Below are positions 1-6,975 of a stretch of DNA of 64,000 nucleotides, piece by piece. Numbering within the stretch: the first letter of the stretch is position 1; every line of letters begins with the position of its first letter. The notes below the pieces were generated by a model. It saw only the letters and a program-made list of their open reading frames with translations. It was not told where the DNA came from and searched no databases. The stretch is from positions 1-64,000 of the forward strand of contig CAKZOD010000012.1 of NCBI GenBank assembly GCA_937136055.1. Reading direction: 5' to 3'. The translations under genes were made by a program, and so were the position numbers. Source of the DNA: an uncultured Oceanospirillaceae bacterium. GTDB lineage: Bacteria; Pseudomonadota; Gammaproteobacteria; Pseudomonadales; Balneatricaceae.

Positions 1-240
1 GCTAGGCACGGGCCTAGAGATATGCGTGATGCATCAGCCATGATGCGCAAAATGCATCCAGTACTTAACTTAAGCCCCTACGAGCTTGCCAACTGTGCTG
101 ATTTTGGGGATGCACCCGTCAATCCATTAATGATCGAAGAGACGCTCGATAAGATCGAGACCTTCGTCAGCTCAATGGTTGATCGCAATATAGTGCCATT
201 AGGTGCTGGTGGTGATCATTTAGTGAGTTTGCCAGTGTAA
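1..240 (+). pseudogene. agmatinase/ureohydrolase fragment, cut at both ends
   Basis: The reading frame is open from base 1, so the 5' end lies outside the window. The peptide matches the N-terminal half of agmatinases (arginase/agmatinase family, hydrolysis of agmatine to putrescine and urea): an RHGPRDMRD stretch near the start and the metal-binding GAGGDH motif close to the end. It stops at a TAA right after LVSLPV, where family members continue for roughly 150 more residues carrying the other Mn ligands (DAHxD and DxD motifs). None of these follow in any frame, so the protein would lack most of its active site. Repeat A starts 3 bases after the stop, which suggests rearrangement at that point. 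The family call is firm; inactivity is inferred from the truncation. Confidence 0.75.
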
Positions 241-242
241 AA

Positions 243-340
243 TCAATGGGACAACCTAAAGATATAGCTAGCAAACATCTTAATGCTTAGCGTTATTTTC
301 TAGGTCATTAAATCTCACTAGTGATATTTTCTGAATTTAA
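243..340 (+). repeat. dispersed repeat copy A
   Basis: Roughly 98-bp copy of a short repeat seen four times in the first 3.2 kb. It begins TCAATGGGACAACCTAAAG, contains ATAGCTAGC and CTTAGCGTTATTT, and aligns over nearly its whole length with copy B (713-810). It starts 3 bases after the stop codon of the agmatinase fragment. It has the same orientation as the neighbouring genes. No integron attC core sites were recognised. Confidence 0.6.
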
Positions 341-398
341 GTGCACAGTAGCTCTGTAACTTCATAGTCCACTACGAAGCCGCAAAACCCCCTTCAGA

Positions 399-614
399 GT
401 GCCGCCGGAGCAATTGCTTAAATTATCGAGTGGAGCGACAGAGCGCCGCGAAAAGTTCAGCTGCGCCAGGGATGGCGCATCTGAGCGGCCGTTAATTTCA
501 GTGATTGTGGAGGAGTATTCGGCAATCGTTGGGCGAATTTTCTTTGGCTGCGTTTCTTTTTTTCGTAAAAAAGAAATGAGCTCGACTTTAGGCGAAAGGC
601 CTTTGATCCTTTGA
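399..614 (+). other. hairpin-rich stretch with a doubtful 71-codon ORF
   Basis: The ORF gives a basic, Ser- and Arg-rich peptide matching no domain I know, and there is no convincing ribosome-binding site. The DNA is rich in short inverted repeats: TGCGCC-agggat-GGCGCA at 452-469 and TTTCTTTTTT-tcg-TAAAAAAGAAA near 554-577, plus AGGCGAAAGGCCT near 590-602. I read it as non-coding repeat-like sequence, not a gene. Whether it recurs elsewhere in the genome cannot be seen from this window. Confidence 0.35.
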
Positions 615-712
615 GTTTAAACCCTCAAGCTCTTTGATATCTATGTCATTGCTTCCTACCGTACTTCCTGTACATAAAAAAGGAATCAGTTCTATTTTTG
701 ATATTCGGAAGA

Positions 713-810
713 ATTAATGGACCACTTAAAAGTTTAGCTAGTCAATAGCTCTATGCTTAGCGTTATTTCTAGAGAATTAAACTTTACCAGTACCATATCC
801 TAACTTTAAA
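713..810 (+). repeat. dispersed repeat copy B
   Basis: Second copy of the short repeat, starting TTAATGGACCACTTAAAAG and sharing ATGCTTAGCGTTATTT and a similar AT-rich right half with copy A. It lies about 50 bp left of the structured element at 863-1133. No gene lies between copies A and B other than the doubtful ORF. Confidence 0.6.
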
Positions 811-862
811 TTAAAAAATGACATCCATTCTGATACAGGTGGAGTATATAAATAAAGGTAGC

Positions 863-1133
863 TTAGGGAAACAGTGAACAAGTCCAAGACGCCCCTGGCA
901 GACAGGATTTTCCGTGATTGAGGCAATGCATACAGGCGGGCTGGTTGCCCGGCGAAATGCATTAACAATGAGCACGGAATATCCTGTCTGCCCCGCAGGG
1001 TGGATCTCTAAGAAGCCCTCTCCTTTGTCAGACAGCTTGCAAAGGACCTAGCCATTTACTGTGCTATCTTTCGCGGATATGGCCTCTTAGTTATCCACAG
1101 GGAACATCTGGGGACTTATTCACTGTTTCCTTA
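863..1133. mobile_element. structured three-way-junction element, copy 1 (full length)
   Basis: A 271-bp element whose ends are inverted repeats: GAAACAGTGAACAAGTCC on the left (868-885) and its complement, with one mismatch, on the right (1112-1129). Inside are two further arms. Arm 1 pairs 897-916 with 973-992 and carries an inner hairpin (AATGCAT 925-931 with ATGCATT 957-963, and CGGGC with GCCCG). Arm 2 pairs 1000-1017 with 1081-1098. Copy 2 at 33599-33867 has the same plan with compensated base changes. No protein of believable size is encoded. It could be a non-autonomous mobile element (MITE-like), a structured RNA gene, or a DNA structure with a chromosomal role. Seen in the sequence: the pairing. 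Inferred: mobility. Confidence 0.7.
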
Positions 1134-1210
1134 GATTGAGAGCCCATTTCGATCAAGCTTAAAATACTTAATTCAATTAGTCATTTATAAACAAAGATGA
1201 GTGAGAAATA

Positions 1211-1816
1211 ATGAGAAACCCAACGAAAAAAGTGCTTAGCGGGATGTTATTACTGACTTCCTTTTTTGCAATGCAAAATGCCTTTGCCGACAAAGCAGTA
1301 CTTGCTGGCGGCTGTTTCTGGTGCATGGAAGCTGATTTTGAAAAACTTGAAGGGGTGAGTGAAGTTATTTCAGGTTTTACGGGTGGTGAAATAGAAAACC
1401 CTACTTATCGCGGTAATCATCAAGGGCATTATGAAGCTGTTGAAATTACTTATGATCCAGCTGTGGTTAGCTACCAAGATATTCTTGATCACTATTGGGT
1501 CAACATTGATCCTTTTGATGCCAGAGGCCAATTTTGTGATAAAGGCAGTAGCTACTTAAGTGCGGTTTTTGTTGCCAATGAACAAGAAAGGGCGTTAGCA
1601 GAGAAATCTAAACAAAAAGTGGTTGCGATGTTCCCCGAACAAACGGTGGTCACGCCTATTCTTGAGGCTTCTATCTTTTATCCCATTAAAGGTAATGAGA
1701 GTGGACACCAAAATTACTACAAAAATAACCCTATTCGTTACAAAGCTTATCGATGGAACTGTGGGCGTGATGCGCGCCTTAAAGCTATATGGGGTGATAT
1801 GGCGACGGTACACTGA
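1211..1816 (+). CDS. msrA: peptide-methionine (S)-S-oxide reductase, exported
   Basis: Reduces methionine S-sulfoxide in oxidised proteins. The GGCFWC signature is at residues 33-38 with the catalytic Cys35, followed by the MsrA core (SGFTGGE, YRGNHQGHYEAVEITYDP). A cysteine at about 184 (WNCGRD) could be a resolving residue. Residues 1-26 form a signal peptide (basic start, hydrophobic core, AFA cleavage site), so the enzyme should act in the periplasm; most MsrA proteins are cytosolic. The length of 201 aa fits a single-domain MsrA plus signal. The gene stands alone between the structured element and repeat copy C with no partner on the same strand, and it lacks a fused MsrB domain. Confidence 0.93.
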   Translation: MRNPTKKVLSGMLLLTSFFAMQNAFADKAVLAGGCFWCMEADFEKLEGVSEVISGFTGGEIENPTYRGNHQGHYEAVEITYDPAVVSYQDILDHYWVNIDPFDARGQFCDKGSSYLSAVFVANEQERALAEKSKQKVVAMFPEQTVVTPILEASIFYPIKGNESGHQNYYKNNPIRYKAYRWNCGRDARLKAIWGDMATVH

Positions 1817-2253
1817 TTGATAGAAACAAAATATGAGAAACGGATTAATGGGACTCAGAATATTGGGGTAGCCTAAAAATATTGCTAGTACATAGATACA
1901 ACCCTAGTAGGTTTTTCTGTATTAATGAATCAACGGGGTCGCACCTTGTCTTTTGCCTTTACAATATCTGAACTTTTCAAGGTAGTAAGCGCCTATGGTT
2001 TATACCTGCGCTTTCCACGGGTGCGTAATCGATAGAAGAGAGCTTGATGGCGATAGTGCTTCTTTAGAGCGCTATCAAAGGGGCGGAATCAAACTGTGAC
2101 AACTCTTAAAGGCATGTAACTAACTCGACTTAGGTTTGCGCCTGCGGTATAAAATCGGCTAGTAAATTCAAAACAAAAAATCATCTTTAACGTTGGTGAC
2201 TGGCAATCGTCCCACCTTGAAGTATGTGAAAAATAATAGGAGACATTTGCGTT
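1817..2253. other. intergenic region with repeat C and hairpins
   Basis: After repeat copy C (1845-1930) come about 320 bases without a credible ORF. Short inverted repeats are present (AAGCGC...GCGCTT near 2007-2033, TTGATGGCG...CGCTATCAA near 2044-2078). The bases GGGGTCGCACCTTGTCTTTTG near 1937-1957 resemble sequence often found at the edge of REP-associated or IS200-like transposase genes, but no transposase is recognisable. Confidence 0.4.
1845..1930 (+). repeat. dispersed repeat copy C
   Basis: Third copy, beginning 28 bases after the msrA stop. It starts TTAATGGGAC, carries about 15 extra bases, then continues AGCCTAAAAATATTGCTAGT exactly as in copy D, followed by ACATAGATACAACCCTAGTA. 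Confidence 0.6.
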
Positions 2254-2937
2254 ATGATCCGAGAACCAGAGAAGACAACCTCCACTGTAAGGACTGTTGA
2301 TTTCTACTATTCAGCCCATTCGGCTTTTGCATATATTGGTTTCAAACGGATGATGGAGATCATGTCGGCGCATAATGTGCAACTTTTGCACCGACCTATA
2401 AAGCTAGCTACAGTGGTTTACGCATCCGGAGCGCAGCAGTTTTCTGAGCGTAGCGATATTCATAATAATTACTATTTTGGGCGTGAAATCGAACGTTGGG
2501 CAGAGTTTCGTAATATGGATATTATTTCGCATACACCAACGTATCATCACGAAAATCTTGATTTGGTTAGCGGCATGCTGGTTGCAGGTGCTGAGCAAGG
2601 AGTTGAACAAGGTGGTGAGCTAGGTGTAGATATGGAGAAATTAGCTTTCGCTATTCTAGAATCCCATTGGCGCTATGACTCTGATCTTACGGATGTGGAT
2701 ACACTGACCAAAGCTGTGCTTGAAGTCGGTATTGACCCTAAACCACTATTAGATATTGCGCTTAGTCCTGAAATTATAAAAATCTACGAAAAGAATACTA
2801 AAGACGCGATTGCACTTGGCGCACTTGGCTCGCCAACTTTTGTTCTGGATGGAGATATGTTCTATGGTCAAGATCGACTGGAGTTGCTCGAGCGAGCGTT
2901 AGTTAAACCATTTGCGCCGCATAAATTTGTCACTTGA
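2254..2937 (+). CDS. 2-hydroxychromene-2-carboxylate isomerase/DsbA-family protein
   Basis: Thioredoxin-fold protein of the HCCA isomerase/GST-kappa branch of the DsbA superfamily. The N-terminal strand VDFYYSAHSAFAYIGF (residues about 14-29) has the serine-containing loop used by these glutathione-dependent enzymes in place of a CxxC redox pair. The C-terminal GALGSPTFVLDGDMFYGQDRL has the cis-proline loop and the FxGQDRL ending typical of the family. At 227 aa the length is normal. A ribosome-binding site (AGGAG near 2239) precedes the ATG. The natural substrate is unknown; a role with glutathione-conjugated electrophiles is plausible because two GST genes lie nearby. Confidence 0.82.
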   Translation: MIREPEKTTSTVRTVDFYYSAHSAFAYIGFKRMMEIMSAHNVQLLHRPIKLATVVYASGAQQFSERSDIHNNYYFGREIERWAEFRNMDIISHTPTYHHENLDLVSGMLVAGAEQGVEQGGELGVDMEKLAFAILESHWRYDSDLTDVDTLTKAVLEVGIDPKPLLDIALSPEIIKIYEKNTKDAIALGALGSPTFVLDGDMFYGQDRLELLERALVKPFAPHKFVT

Positions 2938-3390
2938 AGAAAAAACAGCAATGTTTATAACCTTGTCGCGGCTGCCCGCTATAGAACAACGCTTTGTTAT
3001 CTCACCTGGAACAGATAACTTGATGTACGGGTTAATGTGGATTAATAGAGTGAGATTAATAGGGCTGGATTAATGGGACAGCCTAAAAATATTGCTAGTA
3101 AATAGATATACCCTTAGTAAATTTCTCTGTGAATGAAGTGTCAGAAAAACTCCGAGTCGTTATAATCTTCTTTCAGAATCCTGAATCCGTGACTTCAATG
3201 TGAGAACAGAGTGTAAGATATTGGTTTTACAGTGGAGTTGAAAAATCTGAGCTGCACCCAAAGGTTCAGCGGGCATTTTTCTAACCGCTATAGAATCAAG
3301 AGCTTGCGCTATGTGGTGCAGTGAGGTCACTGATTCAGGAGAATATTAAAATTAATCAATAGGCACTTACATTGCCCCATCTAGGTTTTC
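2938..3390. other. intergenic region with repeat D
   Basis: About 450 bases with no credible ORF on either strand. Repeat copy D lies at 3070-3140. Nothing else was recognised. Confidence 0.4.
3070..3140 (+). repeat. dispersed repeat copy D
   Basis: Fourth copy: TTAATGGGACAGCCTAAAAA, then TATTGCTAGTAAATAGATAT and a CTTAGTAAATTTCT tail that aligns with copies A and B. It lies about 130 bases after the HCCA-isomerase-like gene and has the same orientation as the other copies. Confidence 0.6.
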
Positions 3391-4020
3391 ATGCACTTTC
3401 TCGATAAGTTAAAGATAAAATATTATCACCATCGACGCTCAAAAATATCAGGTACTGATCATGCAAAAGCGCAAGGTTGGTTTTCGTATGATTCCCAGCA
3501 AGCAAGGTTTCAAGCTTTATGTCAGCCGCTTGAGCTTGCAGGTAAAAGCGTACTGGATTTAGGCTGTGGTTATGGAGATCTTAAGCAGTATCTTGATGAA
3601 ATAAGTAGGGCGCAACCAAGTGAGAACAATGAAATAGCCAGTTATTTGGGTATTGATCAACAACGTGCCTTTGTGAAAGCCGCACGGGCACGTTTTGCAA
3701 GCAGTGCGAATACTGATTTTGTTCACGCTGACTTCTCTAATTTTAGTTTGCCTAAAGTGGATGTGGTTATTGTAAGTGGCGCATTTAATTACTTCAGTAG
3801 AGACTCGGGCTACCTTTATAAGCTGATCGCAGCCATGTACGAGAGCGCACAGTGCGCAGTGGCGTTCAATTTGTTAGATAGCCGTTATTTTACATCTGAT
3901 AAAACATTAGTCGCTTACAACCCAGATGAGGTATTAAGTTTTTGCCTTTCACTCTGTCCAAACAGCCAGTTATTCGATAACTACGCCAAGAACGATTTTA
4001 CTATTATTATGAAGCACTAA
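3391..4020 (+). CDS. class I SAM-dependent methyltransferase
   Basis: A 209-aa protein with the Rossmann SAM-binding motif VLDLGCGYGD at residues 54-63, an acidic residue ending the second strand (YLGIDQQ, about 90), and VDVVIVSGAFNYFSR in the motif IV area. It matches the small single-domain methyltransferases (Methyltransf_25 type). The acceptor substrate cannot be told from sequence. The N-terminal 30 residues are basic (KLKIKYYHHRRSK). The gene stands alone after repeat D and has only a weak ribosome-binding site (TAGG five bases before the ATG). Confidence 0.8.
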   Translation: MHFLDKLKIKYYHHRRSKISGTDHAKAQGWFSYDSQQARFQALCQPLELAGKSVLDLGCGYGDLKQYLDEISRAQPSENNEIASYLGIDQQRAFVKAARARFASSANTDFVHADFSNFSLPKVDVVIVSGAFNYFSRDSGYLYKLIAAMYESAQCAVAFNLLDSRYFTSDKTLVAYNPDEVLSFCLSLCPNSQLFDNYAKNDFTIIMKH

Positions 4021-4130
4021 AAGCGTGTTTAACCAATAGGACCACAGAGTAAATTGATTGAAATACAAAAATGATGACCTTTTGATTTCCTTATACTATT
4101 CCTTTATCTCTTTGTGAAATAAAAGCATAA

Positions 4131-4146
4131 TAGAACGATCGTTCAG
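4131..4146. promoter_or_regulatory. TetR-type operator, site 1
   Basis: TAGAACGATCGTTCAG, containing the perfect 12-bp palindrome GAACGATCGTTC at 4133-4144, lies 70 bases before the DsbA-like/GST gene pair. A closely related site lies at 6811-6826. Palindromes of this size centred on CGATCG are typical of TetR-family repressors such as NemR. No matching regulator gene is adjacent. Confidence 0.5.
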
Positions 4147-4214
4147 TTTGTTGGTAATAAGTTTCGGCTAAAGCAAAATTAATGCACTTTATCCGCTAAA
4201 TCTAGGAGTATTAA

Positions 4215-4829
4215 ATGAACGCATCTACGTTGTTTTATGTGCATGATCCAATGTGCAGCTGGTGCTGGGGGCATCGGCCAGAGTGGGAAAAATTACAAGC
4301 TTCTTTACCTAAAGCGGTTAACGTCAAAAACATTGTAGGGGGATTAGCTCCAGATAATGATGAGGTGATGCCGCAAGCGCAGCAGCAGGCTATAGCGAGT
4401 TACTGGAAGCAAATTCACAATTTGTTAGGCACTGAGTTCAATCACGACTTTTGGACCAAGAATAAACCGCGTCGCTCGACTTACCCTGCATGTCGTGCAG
4501 TGATAGCAGCGCGCTGGCAAAATTGTGAAGAAGGGATGAACAATGCATTGCAAGAGGCATATTACCTAAAGGCTAAAAACCCATCAGATGTGGAAGTTCA
4601 TTTAGAGTTGGCCTCTGAGCTTGGTTTAGATGAAGTGCAATTTGCTGCTGATTTAGCATCGGATAAGTTAGAGGCTGCGTTTAACGAGGAGCTACAATTT
4701 GCGCGTAGCTTACCTATTAGCGGCTTCCCATCAATGGTGTTGGTGCATAACGAACAAGCTTATGTAATCCCATTAGATTACCAAGATTGTCGCGGTGCGA
4801 TTGACACAATTTCAGAGATTATTAAATAA
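4215..4829 (+). CDS. DsbA-family thiol oxidoreductase, cytoplasmic type
   Basis: A 204-aa thioredoxin-fold protein with the redox motif C14-S-W-C17 in MCSWCWGHRPEW, a helical insertion (about 60-150), and a cis-proline loop SGFPSMV near residue 170. The MCSWCWG signature marks the FrnE-like group of DsbA proteins. No signal peptide is present, so it should act in the cytoplasm. The downstream GST gene begins 12 bases after its stop, so the two are likely one operon behind the operator at 4131-4146. Together they suggest a response to thiol-reactive compounds. The substrate is unknown. Confidence 0.85.
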   Translation: MNASTLFYVHDPMCSWCWGHRPEWEKLQASLPKAVNVKNIVGGLAPDNDEVMPQAQQQAIASYWKQIHNLLGTEFNHDFWTKNKPRRSTYPACRAVIAARWQNCEEGMNNALQEAYYLKAKNPSDVEVHLELASELGLDEVQFAADLASDKLEAAFNEELQFARSLPISGFPSMVLVHNEQAYVIPLDYQDCRGAIDTISEIIK

Positions 4830-4841
4830 AGGTAAGTATTC

Positions 4842-5771
4842 ATGAGCGAGATTATTTTTCATCACTATCCACCGTCGCCAGTGGCAGAAAAAGTGCGAGT
4901 CGCTTTAGGTATTAAACAGCTTAGTTGGCGCAGTGTAATTATTCCTAGAATCCCGCCTAAGCCTTTATTGATGCCCTTAACAGGTGGCTTTAGACGCACA
5001 CCGATCATGCAAATTGGTGCAGATATTTATTGCGACAGCCAGTGTATTTTGCGTGAACTACAAAAACGCGAGCCCGAGCCTTCGTTGTATTCGAATGCAG
5101 CAGGTGATGTTTCATGGGCTTTAAGCCGCTGGTCAGATACAACGTTGTTTGAGCTTTGCGCAAAAATTATCTTGGCTATCGCAGCGCCAGATATGCCAGA
5201 AGAGTTCAGCCGAGATCGCGGCCGCTTATACTTTGGTCCTAATTATAGTTATGCCAAAATTCACGATGAATTACCTCACTTGATCAGTCAGTTAAGAGCG
5301 CAACTAGGCTGGGTTGATCAGCAGCTCTCTGGTAGTGGCAACTTCATGCAAGGCGAGCAAGCGACAATACCTGATACGTTAATTTATTATCTGGTTTGGT
5401 TTTTACGAGGACGCTGGGAGCAAGGACCTGAATTTTTAGCACAGTTCCCTGCAATTATCGAATGGGAACAACGTGTTAAAGCGATTGGCCATGGTCAATC
5501 AACAGATATGGATGCACAAGAAGCCCTCGATCTCGCTAAAAGCGTAGAGCCCATCACTCCCGCGTTTGTTGCTGAAAATGATCCGCAAAACTTAACGTTA
5601 GGGATGAAAGTGTCAATTGCGGTTGATGAAGATAGTGGTGAGCAACCAGTTATTGGAGAGCTACGTTTTGCTGATCGTGAAACGATTGGTGTGCTGATTA
5701 GCAATGATCAAGTAGGGACTGTCTGCGTTAATTTTCCACGGGTAGGCTATCGTATAGAGATATGCGAATAA
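4842..5771 (+). CDS. glutathione S-transferase family protein with C-terminal extension
   Basis: The N-terminal thioredoxin-like GST domain (residues 1-80) contains PSPVAEKVRVALG, the cis-proline stretch RTPIMQIG and the glutathione-contact DSQCIL segment. A helical GST C-terminal domain follows (about 100-225). The last 75 residues form an extra beta-rich module (LTLGMKVSIAVDED to GYRIEI) not found in ordinary GSTs; the protein is 309 aa against the usual 200-220. Second gene of the likely operon with the DsbA-like gene. The conjugated substrate is unknown. Confidence 0.85.
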   Translation: MSEIIFHHYPPSPVAEKVRVALGIKQLSWRSVIIPRIPPKPLLMPLTGGFRRTPIMQIGADIYCDSQCILRELQKREPEPSLYSNAAGDVSWALSRWSDTTLFELCAKIILAIAAPDMPEEFSRDRGRLYFGPNYSYAKIHDELPHLISQLRAQLGWVDQQLSGSGNFMQGEQATIPDTLIYYLVWFLRGRWEQGPEFLAQFPAIIEWEQRVKAIGHGQSTDMDAQEALDLAKSVEPITPAFVAENDPQNLTLGMKVSIAVDEDSGEQPVIGELRFADRETIGVLISNDQVGTVCVNFPRVGYRIEICE

Positions 5772-6049
5772 GTAAAAGGATATGACAGTTTACGCCGTAA
5801 ACTGAGCTGAATCAGGTTGGGTTTGATATCTAATTGTTTCGCTCAGTTTATTTGGGGGCGCTGAATTACTTTATCCAATTAGTATGAGCCAAACGGATTT
5901 TATTATGGCATCTAAGCTGTCAGTAAATCATAGAAGAAGGTGAGAGCAGCTGCTAAGTCATCGAGAGTAATGAATACTTAAAAGTGCATTAGAGAAATAA
6001 CAGAGATGCAGCGCATCCCTGATTTTTTTAGTGACATGTGATGTATTAC

Positions 6050-6697
6050 TTAGCCACCACCACTTTGTAACCACTCAATGGTTGCTGCTCGGCTTTGATC
6101 AGTGACTTCTTTGGCAACGGGATTGTTTTGTACAGCATCACGCCAGAGAGTTAAGTTTTTGCCAAGAGTAAATTGGCGCCCAAACACCGGTAGTAAAATG
6201 TCTGCTAGCTCAATCGTTGCTGCAAAGGCGCAGTCGGCATAACCCATTGTCTTGCCGAGCATGAAAGGCTTGGCGCTAAAGAGTGTTTCTAACTTTTGTA
6301 AGCGCTCTTCAAACTTATCTAAATGTTGATTAAGAGCATCAGAGTCTCTTGTTTTAGGATCAACATGTTCAAATGTGCGTCGTAAATGAGGCTCTAGCCA
6401 GAGATCGTGGTAGCGAGCTAAAAAGCGATGCTGTGCTCTGAGCAAATGATCTTCTGGTAATAACGGAGTTTGTGGGTAGGCTTCTTCTAGATATTCCATA
6501 ATAACATCAGATTCTGAGAAATAATGCCCGTCTACGTGTAAAGCTGGAATTGTGCCAGTGGGAACCAGCTGCATATATTCTTGAGTACTATAACCACCTG
6601 GCGGCGGTAAAATCTTACAAGCGATGTTCTTTAGTCCTAAAGCAATACGTACTTTAGCGCTGTAGGTGCTTACCTCAAGGGAATACAATTCGATCAT
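6050..6697 (-). CDS. glutathione S-transferase family protein
   Basis: A 215-aa GST. The N-terminal domain has SLEVSTYSAKVRIALGLK with a likely catalytic Ser/Tyr near residues 9-12, the VPTGTIPALHVDG cis-proline loop and FSESDVIMEYLEE, whose Glu-Ser pair binds the glutamyl group of glutathione. The C-terminal helical domain has GKTMGYADCAFAATIE, the conserved N-capping box. It is similar in kind to maleylacetoacetate isomerase-type and stress GSTs. It is transcribed divergently from the aldehyde dehydrogenase, with operator-like site 2 between them. Confidence 0.88.
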   Translation of the reverse strand: MIELYSLEVSTYSAKVRIALGLKNIACKILPPPGGYSTQEYMQLVPTGTIPALHVDGHYFSESDVIMEYLEEAYPQTPLLPEDHLLRAQHRFLARYHDLWLEPHLRRTFEHVDPKTRDSDALNQHLDKFEERLQKLETLFSAKPFMLGKTMGYADCAFAATIELADILLPVFGRQFTLGKNLTLWRDAVQNNPVAKEVTDQSRAATIEWLQSGGG

Positions 6698-6810
6698 TGT
6701 TTTATCTCTCTTTCATGGTGGAGCTTTATTTTAAGTGAACTCAACTATTTCAAAGAGGCGACTTTGAGATAGCCTTTAATTTACTATTTATTGGTTACTA
6801 TAGAATATTT

Positions 6811-6826
6811 CTAATCGATCGTTTAG
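6811..6826. promoter_or_regulatory. TetR-type operator, site 2
   Basis: CTAATCGATCGTTTAG, palindromic at 14 of 16 positions and sharing the CGATCGTT core with site 1 at 4131-4146. It sits between the divergent GST and aldehyde dehydrogenase genes, so one repressor could control both along with the DsbA/GST pair. Confidence 0.45.
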
Positions 6827-6975
6827 ATAATTCTTTATGAATTCGCTAAAATAGCCCTATATTTTTAAAAAGCTGCAAAATTTCCCTAATCACAAGGGAC
6901 TAGTGATATTTTTACAAGCTTTTTGTAGAGCTCAACTGGACTTCCCAAACTTTTCTTATTTAGAGAACGCGATTT

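Noticed and set aside
777..968. 63-codon minus-strand ORF overlapping structured element copy 1
   Set aside because: It runs across the paired arms of the element and has no protein-like features; the DNA structure explains the conservation better.
243..3140. Repeats A-D as integron attC sites
   Set aside because: No RYYYAAC/GTTRRRY core pairs with internal pairing were found in the copies and no integrase gene is visible.
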